Below are positions 7,639 through 15,126 of a stretch of 51,350 nt of DNA, piece by piece (within the stretch, counting starts at the first letter, position 1; each line of letters opens with the position of its first letter). Source of the stretch: CAMBRF01 sp964404035 (GTDB taxonomy: Bacteria > Verrucomicrobiota > Kiritimatiellia > CAIKKV01 > CAITUY01). The notes under the pieces were generated by a model. That model did no database searches. It saw only the letters and a list, made by a program, of their open reading frames with translations, and was not told the DNA's origin. The stretch spans positions 1 through 51,350 of the forward strand of contig CAYOIT010000009.1 of assembly GCA_964404035.1 (NCBI GenBank), in the 5' to 3' direction. The position numbers and the translations under genes were made by a program.

Positions 7639-9420
7639 TCAGTGCGACCGCGCCGCATCGTTGACCTTGAGATACTTGCTCATGCCGTAGGGAAAATCGT
7701 GGCGCTTGTAGTTTTCGAGCCAAGGATGACGCAACCCGAAAGCCATCGAGTGATGGATGAACAGCCAGGGACAATCCTCCATGACCAGTCTCTCCATTCG
7801 ACCGTAGAGGGCTCGTTTCTCCGCCCCCTCAGGCAGCGTGCCCGCCTGCTCGTACAACTGGTCAAACTCGGTATTCCGGTAGTTCGTCCGGTTGGCGCCG
7901 GGCGTCACATTGGGGCCAAAGAATAGCTGCAGAAAGTTCTCCGGATCCGGATAGTCGGCCACCCAACTCATCAGGAACATCTGGGCGCGGCGCTGTTCGA
8001 TCTTCTTCAACATGGTCGGCCAGTTATTGAAACTCGGACGGATAACCACGCCGATTCGCTCCATGAACGAGGCAATAACTTCAGCCGTCTCCCGCGTATC
8101 CGACCCCCCCGATCCCAGTTCCAGGAACAATTCCAGCCGGCGCCCGGTCTTGGGATCGACGCCACCAGGGTAACCGGCCTCAGTCATCAGCGCCCGGGCA
8201 CGTGCGAGATCAAAGGGGTGAGGCGAGACATCGTCATCCCGCACGCTCATTGCCGGAGGGATGGGGCCGCTGGCGGGAACCACTCTCCCATTCTGAAACT
8301 CGACCCACTTCTGCCGGTCAAAGGCGCACATCAAGGCTTGTCGCAAGGGCTTATTCACCCCCACAACGGGATCTTCGATGTTGAAACCGATATAGGTGGT
8401 ATCCAAGGCGGGGACGGCATCCATGATAATGCCTCTCTCCCTGAGCGGCGCGGCAAGCTTGCGATCGGGCGAGATCACCGCATCCCAGTTATCCCGCGAG
8501 ATTCCGGAGGTTTCCAGCTCTCCCGACAGGAACATCAACCATTGGGACGATGGATCCCCGATGACGTATTGCACAATACGATCGACGAACGGCACGGCCT
8601 GACCTGCGTCGCGAAGCAGCCCCGCCGCTTCATCCCCGGACGCCCCTTCGGCCGGGTAGCGATCCCCCCGTCCCGTTTGCCGCCATTTCGGGTTACGCAC
8701 AAATTCCAGCCGGTAGTTGTGAATATGTGAACTCAGCACGAAGGGACCGGTTCCCACCGGATGGTTGATGAAGTCCGCACCGTAGTAGTCCACCGCCTCG
8801 CGGGGAACAGCGAAAGCATAGTTCATGGCCAGTACCCAAAGGAGGGCGGGAAAAGGCCGCGTGAGGCGGATGCGCAGTGTGTAGCGATCCAAGGCCTGGA
8901 GGCCTTCCACGGAGGCGGCATAGTCTGCAGGAGCCCCCGCCGACCGCTCGCGGAACGCATCCAACCCGGCAATGCGTCCCCGAAAGGCCCAGTAGCCTGT
9001 CGAAGCAACCTTTAGATCCGCCACACGTTTGAGGCTGTAGACAAAATCATCGGCGGTCAGTTCGCGTCCGTGTCCGCCAGAAAGGGTAAAGCAGGGGTCA
9101 TCCTGAAAAAAGATGCCATGCCTCAGGTGGAAAGTGTAGTCGAGACCATCTGCGGAGAGCTGCGGCAGCCCCTCCGCCAGGCAGGACTCGATTCGATACG
9201 GGCGTTCAAGATAGGCATATTGAACCAGCCCTTCGTAGATCTTGGCCACGGCCAGGGCTGAATACACATCCATGGCACGGGCCGGGTCAAACCCGGCAAT
9301 GCGCCCGGTTTCGCCATGGTAAACCGATTCCGCTTTCGCAGGCTGGACCAGGAGACTGGCGCCAAGAAAAAGGATCCAGCCGGCCCTAAGCCCGCTGGAT
9401 CCCTTCTGAACGTCTTTCAT
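7639..9420 (-). CDS. Peptide/oligopeptide ABC transporter substrate-binding protein (SBP_bac_5, OppA-like)
   Basis: Periplasmic solute-binding protein of the OppA/DppA family. The 593-residue product has an N-terminal signal peptide (GWILFLGASLLVQPAKA), an N-terminal lobe with the family pattern EGLVQY and ADDFVYSLKRV, an NHPVGTGPFVL segment, and a C-terminal lobe with SWVADYPDPENFLQLFFG and the terminal EQAGTLPEGAEKRALYGRME region. It lacks a lipobox cysteine at the signal cleavage site. I chose the ATG at 9420, four bases after the secG stop and preceded by AAGG, because the longer frame would overlap secG. No permease or ATPase genes lie nearby. It is the last gene of the gapA-pgk-tpiA-secG series. 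The ligand is unknown. Confidence 0.9.
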   Translation of the reverse strand: MKDVQKGSSGLRAGWILFLGASLLVQPAKAESVYHGETGRIAGFDPARAMDVYSALAVAKIYEGLVQYAYLERPYRIESCLAEGLPQLSADGLDYTFHLRHGIFFQDDPCFTLSGGHGRELTADDFVYSLKRVADLKVASTGYWAFRGRIAGLDAFRERSAGAPADYAASVEGLQALDRYTLRIRLTRPFPALLWVLAMNYAFAVPREAVDYYGADFINHPVGTGPFVLSSHIHNYRLEFVRNPKWRQTGRGDRYPAEGASGDEAAGLLRDAGQAVPFVDRIVQYVIGDPSSQWLMFLSGELETSGISRDNWDAVISPDRKLAAPLRERGIIMDAVPALDTTYIGFNIEDPVVGVNKPLRQALMCAFDRQKWVEFQNGRVVPASGPIPPAMSVRDDDVSPHPFDLARARALMTEAGYPGGVDPKTGRRLELFLELGSGGSDTRETAEVIASFMERIGVVIRPSFNNWPTMLKKIEQRRAQMFLMSWVADYPDPENFLQLFFGPNVTPGANRTNYRNTEFDQLYEQAGTLPEGAEKRALYGRMERLVMEDCPWLFIHHSMAFGLRHPWLENYKRHDFPYGMSKYLKVNDAARSH

Positions 9421-9424
9421 GTCC

Positions 9425-9856
9425 TTACGGAGCGGCTGGTGCGGCAGGCGCAGGCGCTTCTTCGGCAGGTGCCGGAACAACCGGTGTCACCGGCGTGCTT
9501 TCCTGTGCGGCAGGCACGGAGCTCTCAGGCACCATGGCGCCCTGCTCAGCGTCAGCTGACGGCGCAGGCATGCTCTGTTCGGCGGGCAAACTGTCGGTCA
9601 CCGACCCACTGGTGTTGGATCCGCTCCGGAGCAGCACCCCGATCAACAGTGTGTTGACCAGAAACACAACGGCCAGACCGATGGTAATCTTCGATAGAAC
9701 ATTGCCGGCCCTGGATCCGAAGAGCGTCTCACCCACCCCTGCGCCAAAGGCCAGCCCCAACCCCTCATCCTTGGACTTTTGAAGCAGGATCACGCCAATC
9801 AACAGGATGCTGGTGATGACCTCGATCACAATCAGGATTACTTTAATCACGCCCAT
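9425..9856 (-). CDS. secG: Preprotein translocase subunit SecG with Pro/Ala-rich tail
   Basis: SecG assists SecYEG-mediated export at the inner membrane. The product is 143 residues: two membrane helices (about 4-24 and 54-76) around the cytoplasmic loop with LQKSKDEGLGLAFG, which is diagnostic for SecG, followed by a tail of about 65 residues rich in Pro, Ala, Glu and Ser. Typical SecG is 75 to 110 residues, so the tail is an extension. GAGGT precedes the ATG. It lies in the common tpiA-secG arrangement and its stop is four bases from the start of the downstream solute-binding protein. Confidence 0.93.
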   Translation of the reverse strand: MGVIKVILIVIEVITSILLIGVILLQKSKDEGLGLAFGAGVGETLFGSRAGNVLSKITIGLAVVFLVNTLLIGVLLRSGSNTSGSVTDSLPAEQSMPAPSADAEQGAMVPESSVPAAQESTPVTPVVPAPAEEAPAPAAPAAP

Positions 9857-9890
9857 ATACAGACCTCAGTTTCTTTCCCGCCACGCTCAA

Positions 9891-10646
9891 TTAGAGCGCT
9901 GCGTTCACGATATCCACAAACGACTTGGCATCCAACGCCGCGCCGCCAATCAACCCACCGTCAATATCGGGCTGCGCCAGCAGCTCCTTGGCGTTGGCCG
10001 GCTTCATGCTGCCACCGTACTGAATACGAACCGCCTGCGCCGCGCCGGGATTGCACATCTTGGCCAGCACGCGCCGGATCAAGGCATGAACATCCTGGGC
10101 CTGGGCTGGAGAAGCGGTGCGGCCGGTGCCGATCGCCCACACGGGCTCATAGGCCAGCACCAGGCGCCGGAAACCGGTCTCGTCCAGACCCGCGAGGCTC
10201 TTGGTCACCTGGGTGGTCACCACTTCCTCGGTCTGGTTCGCCTCGCGCTGCTCCAGCAACTCGCCCACGCACACGATCGGCGTCAGGTTTGCCGCGAGCG
10301 CCGCTTTGACCTTGCGGTTCACCGTGGCGTCGGTCTCGTGGAAATACTGACGACGCTCACTATGACCCAGAATGACAAACTGACAGTTGAGATCACGCAA
10401 CATCCCGGCCGAAATTTCTCCGGTAAACGCGCCATCCTTCTCCCAGTGCATGTTCTGGGCACCCAGCTTGATCGAAGTTCCCGCAAGCACATCGGACACC
10501 GTCTTGAGTGCTGTAAAGGTCGGGCACACGACGACTTCCACATCCGCCTGAGTGGCGCAACCCGTCTTGATGGCGGCCGCCAATTCAGCGGCCTCCCCGA
10601 CGAGTTTGTTCATCTTCCAGTTTCCGGCAATAATCTTCTTACGCAT
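9891..10646 (-). CDS. tpiA: Triosephosphate isomerase
   Basis: Interconverts dihydroxyacetone phosphate and glyceraldehyde 3-phosphate in glycolysis. The 251-residue product carries the catalytic residues in order: N8 and K10 in GNWKMNK, the electrophilic His in ILGHSERR and the catalytic Glu in AYEPVWAIGTG, plus the phosphate-binding IQYGGSMKPANA loop and GGLIGGAAL. The start is the ATG at 10646; an upstream in-frame TTG at 10658 is less likely. No strong ribosome binding site is visible, so translation may depend on coupling to pgk, whose stop is 36 bp upstream. Complete and expected to be active. Confidence 0.97.
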   Translation of the reverse strand: MRKKIIAGNWKMNKLVGEAAELAAAIKTGCATQADVEVVVCPTFTALKTVSDVLAGTSIKLGAQNMHWEKDGAFTGEISAGMLRDLNCQFVILGHSERRQYFHETDATVNRKVKAALAANLTPIVCVGELLEQREANQTEEVVTTQVTKSLAGLDETGFRRLVLAYEPVWAIGTGRTASPAQAQDVHALIRRVLAKMCNPGAAQAVRIQYGGSMKPANAKELLAQPDIDGGLIGGAALDAKSFVDIVNAAL

Positions 10647-10682
10647 ATTTGAAATCAATGTCCGAGGGTTAAGGGTTATCTC

Positions 10683-11936
10683 TTACTTGTCGCTCAGCGC
10701 CGCCACACCGGGAAGGACCTTGCCTTCCAGAAATTCAAGACTGGCGCCACCACCCGTGCTGATGTGGGTCATCTTGTCGGCTAATCCGCTCTTGTTGACC
10801 GCGCTGACGCTGTCACCGCCGCCCACGATGCTCAGGCACTTGGTCTCGGCCAAAGCTTTGGCAATAGCCGTGGTCCCTGCCGCGAAAGGCGCCATTTCGA
10901 AACACCCCATCGGTCCGTTCCAGACCACGGTCTTGGCCTTTCGAATTTCGGCGTCGAACAACTTCGCAGAGGCAGGACCGATATCGAGGGCCATCCACCC
11001 GTCAAGGATACCGGCCTCACCAACGACTTTCGTCGAGGCAGCCGCATCGAACTTGTCGGCAATCACATGATCGATCGGCAGGAGCAGTTTCACACCGGAG
11101 GCCTGCGCCTGGGCCAGGATATCACGGGCGAGGTCAACCTTGTCCTCCTCAACCAGCGACTTGCCGATCGGCAACCCCTTGGCCTTATAAAACGTATACG
11201 CCATCGCGCCGCCGATGATCAAGGCATCGACCTTGGTCAGCAGATTCGTAATGACGTTCACCTTGTCGCTAACCTTGGCGCCGCCGAGAATCGCCACGAA
11301 CGGACGCTCGGGATTGGCCATGGCCCGTCCAAGGTAGTCGATCTCCTTTTCCATCAGGAACCCGGCCGCGTTCTCCTTGAAGAACTTGCAGACGACGGCG
11401 GTTGAGGCATGGGCACGGTGTGCGGAGCCGAAGGCGTCGTTCACGTAGACGTCGCCCAATTCCGCCAGTTGCCTGGCCATGACTTCCTGCTTCTTCTTCA
11501 TCTCCGCTTTCGCGGCCTTCTTCTCGTCATCGGTAGCCGTATCGGGGAGCTTGGCCTTGCCTTCTTCTTCCTTGTAGAATCGGGTATTCTCGAGAAGCAG
11601 CACTTCGCCCGACTTCAGAGCCAATGCCTGGGCTTTGGTCTCGGCGCCAATACAATCGGGAGCGAACTGGACGCTTTTTCCCAGCACATCCTGCAAACAG
11701 GCGGCCACGGGCTTCAGGCTGAACTCGGGCTCAACCTTGCCGCCTTTGGGCCGTCCGAGATGGCTCATCAACACCAGCGAGGCACCCTGTGCGAGAATGT
11801 ACTTGATGGTCGGCAACGCCGAGGTCACCCGCGTATTGTCTTTCACCACGCCGTCTTTGATCGGCACGTTGAAATCCACACGCATCAACACCCGCTTGCC
11901 TTTCAGATCGATATCCCGAACCGTCTTCTTGTTCAT
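10683..11936 (-). CDS. pgk: Phosphoglycerate kinase
   Basis: Transfers phosphate from 1,3-bisphosphoglycerate to ADP. The 417-residue product begins with the substrate-binding segment RVLMRVDFNVP, contains LVLMSHLGRPKGG, a central AILGGAKVSDK motif, and the nucleotide-binding WNGPMGCFE and GGGDSVSAV motifs near the C-terminus. The ATG at 11936 is preceded by GGGAGAAAG. The segment of about 20 residues rich in Lys and Ala around residues 120-150 (KAAKAEMKKKQEVMARQ) matches an insertion common in pgk of several phyla. It is the second gene of the gapA operon. Confidence 0.97.
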   Translation of the reverse strand: MNKKTVRDIDLKGKRVLMRVDFNVPIKDGVVKDNTRVTSALPTIKYILAQGASLVLMSHLGRPKGGKVEPEFSLKPVAACLQDVLGKSVQFAPDCIGAETKAQALALKSGEVLLLENTRFYKEEEGKAKLPDTATDDEKKAAKAEMKKKQEVMARQLAELGDVYVNDAFGSAHRAHASTAVVCKFFKENAAGFLMEKEIDYLGRAMANPERPFVAILGGAKVSDKVNVITNLLTKVDALIIGGAMAYTFYKAKGLPIGKSLVEEDKVDLARDILAQAQASGVKLLLPIDHVIADKFDAAASTKVVGEAGILDGWMALDIGPASAKLFDAEIRKAKTVVWNGPMGCFEMAPFAAGTTAIAKALAETKCLSIVGGGDSVSAVNKSGLADKMTHISTGGGASLEFLEGKVLPGVAALSDK

Positions 11937-12011
11937 GCGTTCTTTCTCCCGATGACGCACGGCGGCCTGTTGGGGCCGCCGGCGTTCCTGCCAATCGTTG
12001 TATCGTCAGAC

Positions 12012-13085
12012 TTACTTCGTGCCGTCAGCCTTGGCCATGAAGCGCAGCAGATCGATGACGCGATTGCTATAGCCCCATTCGTTGTCGTACCAGGACACGA
12101 CCTTGAAGAAACGCTTCTCGCCCTTCAGGTTGTTCTGCACGGTCGCCAGCGAGTCATAGATCGAAGACCGGTCATCATGGATGAAGTCGGACGAGACCAA
12201 CTCCTCTTCCGTGACGCCCAGAATGCCCTTGAGATAGGTCTGCGAAGCTTTCTTCAGCAGGCCGTCGATCTCTTCGATCGAGGAGTCGCGCGTGGCGCGG
12301 AACGTCAGGTCGACCACGGAGACATCCGCCGTCGGGACGCGGAACGCCATGCCCGTCAGCTTGCCCTTGGTCGCCGGCATCACTTCGCCCACGGCCTTCG
12401 CGGCACCCGTGCTGGAAGGAATGATGTTGATCGCCGCGGCGCGGCCGCCACGCCAGTCCTTCTTGGAGGGGCCGTCCACCGTCTTCTGCGTCGCGGTGTA
12501 GGAGTGAATCGTGGTCATCAAACCAGTCTCGATGCCGATGCCTTCCTTGAGCAGAACATGCACGACCGGCGCCAGGCAGTTCGTCGTGCACGAGGCATTC
12601 GAAACGATGCTGTGCTTGGCGGTGTCATATTCCTTCTCGTTGACGCCCATGACAATGGTCTTCACTTCGCCCTTGCCCGGCGCGGAGATGATGACCTTCT
12701 TGGCACCTGCGGCCAGATGGCCCTTCGCCTTCTCGGAATCCGTGAAAAGACCGGTGGACTCGATCACATAATCCACGCCCAAGGCTTTCCAGGGCAGCTG
12801 GTCAGGCGTCTTGGTCGCCATGACACACTTGATCTTGTTGCCATTGACCACCAGGACGTCTTGCTCTTCCTTGGAGGCGTCGCTCTTCTCGGTCGCCACG
12901 GTGTGCTTGAACTTGCCGTGCACCGAGTCGTACTTCATCTGATAGGCGAAGTACTCGGCATCCGTGGAAATATCCACGACGGCGACGACATCGATATCCT
13001 TGCCCAACAGGCCCTGGTCGCAGATAGCCTGAAAAGCCATACGGCCAATGCGGCCGAATCCGTTAATACCAACCTTGATGCTCAT
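12012..13085 (-). CDS. gapA: Glyceraldehyde-3-phosphate dehydrogenase, type I
   Basis: Phosphorylating NAD-dependent GAPDH of glycolysis. The 357-residue product has the Rossmann motif GINGFGRIGR (residues 6-15), the active-site SNASCTTNCLAP with catalytic C166, and the C-terminal SWYDNEWGYSNRVIDL. At 357 residues it is slightly longer than the usual 330 to 340, because of an insertion near residues 66-80 (EKSDASKEEQDVLVV). AAGGAG lies upstream of the ATG and a good sigma70-type promoter lies 86 to 114 bp upstream. It leads the operon gapA-pgk-tpiA-secG-solute-binding protein. Confidence 0.97.
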   Translation of the reverse strand: MSIKVGINGFGRIGRMAFQAICDQGLLGKDIDVVAVVDISTDAEYFAYQMKYDSVHGKFKHTVATEKSDASKEEQDVLVVNGNKIKCVMATKTPDQLPWKALGVDYVIESTGLFTDSEKAKGHLAAGAKKVIISAPGKGEVKTIVMGVNEKEYDTAKHSIVSNASCTTNCLAPVVHVLLKEGIGIETGLMTTIHSYTATQKTVDGPSKKDWRGGRAAAINIIPSSTGAAKAVGEVMPATKGKLTGMAFRVPTADVSVVDLTFRATRDSSIEEIDGLLKKASQTYLKGILGVTEEELVSSDFIHDDRSSIYDSLATVQNNLKGEKRFFKVVSWYDNEWGYSNRVIDLLRFMAKADGTK

Positions 13086-13170
13086 CCTTCTCGCTCCTTC
13101 CTTGCGTGTTTTTCAAAAACTGCAACGCGACAGACACGTCGGCACAGCCGTTCCTTGTAATGGGGCAAAG

Positions 13171-13199
13171 ACCATACAAAACCCCTCAGGGGGCGTCAA
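13171..13199 (-). promoter_or_regulatory. Promoter of the gapA operon with a palindrome in the spacer
   Basis: On the minus strand TTGACG (13194-13199) and TATGGT (13171-13176) are separated by exactly 17 bp. The spacer contains CCCCTGAGGGG, a short perfect hyphenated palindrome that could bind a regulator between the two boxes. The distance from the -10 to the gapA ATG is about 86 bp. Confidence 0.7.
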
Positions 13200-13216
13200 C
13201 AGTGGTTTTGCGGAAA

Positions 13217-15028
13217 TCATCGTCCGGTCTTGACGGCCGCTGAAGGCCAGGCGACGCCGGCCTTCTTGAACCATTCTGCGGCCTCGGCATTGCGCTTCAG
13301 GCGCATCAACCCGACGCCGAGGTTGACCATGGCTTGCCGGTCATCCGGATTGAACTCCAGCACCCTGCGCAGCAACTCCACGGATTCCGCCAGACGGCCT
13401 TGCTGGAAACGAATCACAGCCAGGTCCTGGATCGCGCCGTCATGATCGGGCCGCAAGGCGATCGCCCGTTCAAATTCCTGCGTTGCAAGGGCCGTCTTGC
13501 CGGATACCCGGTACGCCGTACCCAGAAAATGATGGGCATCAGCCTGCTCAGGATCCAGCCTGAGGGCCCGACGGTATTCCTCCATGGCTTCCGGCAGCCT
13601 GTCACGCGCCTGCAGGCCGACGCCGACATAGGTATGCAGTTCGGCAACGTAGTTCACTCGGTCGGTGGATAACGGGCGCGGCAGGTTCACCAACAGACAG
13701 GCCCCTGCCAGCACTCCCACGGCCACCCCCCGGCTCGTTGCCGGCAGAGCCGCCCACTCCATCAGATGCTTCAGCCCCAGTACCGCGAACACCATCAGGC
13801 CCGGCATCACCGGAGCCAGGTAGCGCGACGCGGGAAAGAAAAGAACGACACTCGTAAAATAGCCCACCACAAAAACCAGCCCCAGGGTTTGCGGCACGTG
13901 GCGCCGGGTCATCGTGACGGCGCCCAGAATCGCGAGCGGCCCCACGACCCCGAAGGGAAAGCCGAAGGGCCCCATGCGCCACAGGAGGGCGTTCAGCACG
14001 CGCGAATGCGCGGCAAAAGCGTAGAGGTCTTCATTCCTCGGGATCTCGCGGCTCCCGAGGGCTTCGAGGGCCTTTACCCCAAACCCTTTCAGAAACGACA
14101 GGGGCGACTCGGTTGCGAAATCCCAGACCTGCCGGAGAAAATAGCGCTCTGCCTCAGTATCATTTTTGGCGCCCTGGCGGTACGGCAATGCCACCAATCG
14201 CCCCCAGTCCATCCCCGGCCGCACGGACAACGTCTGCTCCGGGTGCGGATTGTTTCCAATGAACAGATTGATCCCGCCGTTCGTCGCCACCGGCACGAAT
14301 TCACCGGACACAACGTAGTTCCTGATCGTGACCGGCATGACCACCGCCACGAAACCACCGATCAATCCCGCCGCGATGAGGGCGTACCCCCACCCCTGCT
14401 TCGACGGCTCACGCCGCGCCCCCACCCTCGTCCAGGCCAGCCAACCCAGCGTAATCGGAATCATCACCGCACTATTGGCCACCGTCAGAGTCGCCAACCC
14501 GGTAACCAATCCCAACACGAGCGCCCTCCGCCACGTCGGCTTCTCCGCCAGTCGCAACAGCAGAAGAAGGCCGCAGAGATTGAGCGTTACCGCCAGGGCA
14601 GTGGGAAGCAACTGGCTGAAGTAGAACAGGAGCGGTCCGTAACAACAGACGCCCAGACCCGCCACAACCCCAACCCGCCGACCGCCGCATCGGCACCCGA
14701 TGGCGCAGGCCAGCAAAACCGCGGCGATGCCCAACGGAACCTGCAAACAACGTGTAGGGAGCAGGCTCGTCTGGCCCGTTCGATACCACTCGGCCAGAAG
14801 GTAGGGGTAAAGCGGTGGTTGCCAGAACGCGCGATGACTCGCCTCGTGGCCCCCCGCCAGCGCCAGGGCCTGCGCGTGATACCCTGCGGCGTCCACGATG
14901 GGGACTTGAAAAACGAGACTCCGATCACTCTCGAAAATGAAAACAAGCTGCAGCGCCGCCGCCACCAGGGCCAGCACCGCATACATTCGCCACGTCTTCG
15001 CCACCAACCATTGTAACCAGGTTCGCAT
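13217..15028 (-). CDS. Membrane glycosyltransferase (GT39/PMT-2-like) with C-terminal TPR repeats
   Basis: A 603-residue integral membrane protein. The first helix (about 15-33) is followed by a periplasmic loop with IVDAAGYHAQALALAGG and WQPPLYPYLLAEW, the signature of ArnT/PMT-type transferases that use polyprenyl-phosphate sugars, where the Asp near the start of the loop is catalytic. About ten helices follow to residue 450. The last 140 residues form roughly four TPR units (LPEAMEEYRRALRLDPEQAD, then TALATQEFERAIALRPDHD and LAESVELLRRVLEFNPDD). The fusion suggests a transferase that also docks a protein partner. The start is at 15028 with no strong ribosome binding site. The acceptor is unknown; O-glycosylation or envelope glycan modification is inferred. 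Confidence 0.82.
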   Translation of the reverse strand: MRTWLQWLVAKTWRMYAVLALVAAALQLVFIFESDRSLVFQVPIVDAAGYHAQALALAGGHEASHRAFWQPPLYPYLLAEWYRTGQTSLLPTRCLQVPLGIAAVLLACAIGCRCGGRRVGVVAGLGVCCYGPLLFYFSQLLPTALAVTLNLCGLLLLLRLAEKPTWRRALVLGLVTGLATLTVANSAVMIPITLGWLAWTRVGARREPSKQGWGYALIAAGLIGGFVAVVMPVTIRNYVVSGEFVPVATNGGINLFIGNNPHPEQTLSVRPGMDWGRLVALPYRQGAKNDTEAERYFLRQVWDFATESPLSFLKGFGVKALEALGSREIPRNEDLYAFAAHSRVLNALLWRMGPFGFPFGVVGPLAILGAVTMTRRHVPQTLGLVFVVGYFTSVVLFFPASRYLAPVMPGLMVFAVLGLKHLMEWAALPATSRGVAVGVLAGACLLVNLPRPLSTDRVNYVAELHTYVGVGLQARDRLPEAMEEYRRALRLDPEQADAHHFLGTAYRVSGKTALATQEFERAIALRPDHDGAIQDLAVIRFQQGRLAESVELLRRVLEFNPDDRQAMVNLGVGLMRLKRNAEAAEWFKKAGVAWPSAAVKTGR

Positions 15029-15043
15029 TGGGATGATTCGGAT

Positions 15044-15072
15044 TTGCCAAGCGGACCCGAGTCTTGCATATT
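15044..15072 (+). promoter_or_regulatory. Candidate promoter of the GHL6-like gene
   Basis: TTGCCA (15044-15049) and CATATT (15067-15072) are 17 bp apart in the 98-bp divergent region, upstream of the gene starting at 15127. Confidence 0.5.
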
Positions 15073-15126
15073 CATGAATCGTCTGACAAGAAATGACACC
15101 TTCTTACGGAATCGCAGGGCAAAACC

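Noticed and set aside
11409..13160. Plus-strand 583-residue open frame
   Set aside because: Antisense across pgk and gapA; rich in His, Arg and Gly with no recognisable domain, a typical shadow.
13766..15016. Plus-strand 416-residue open frame
   Set aside because: Antisense of the membrane glycosyltransferase; biased Arg/Pro/His composition.
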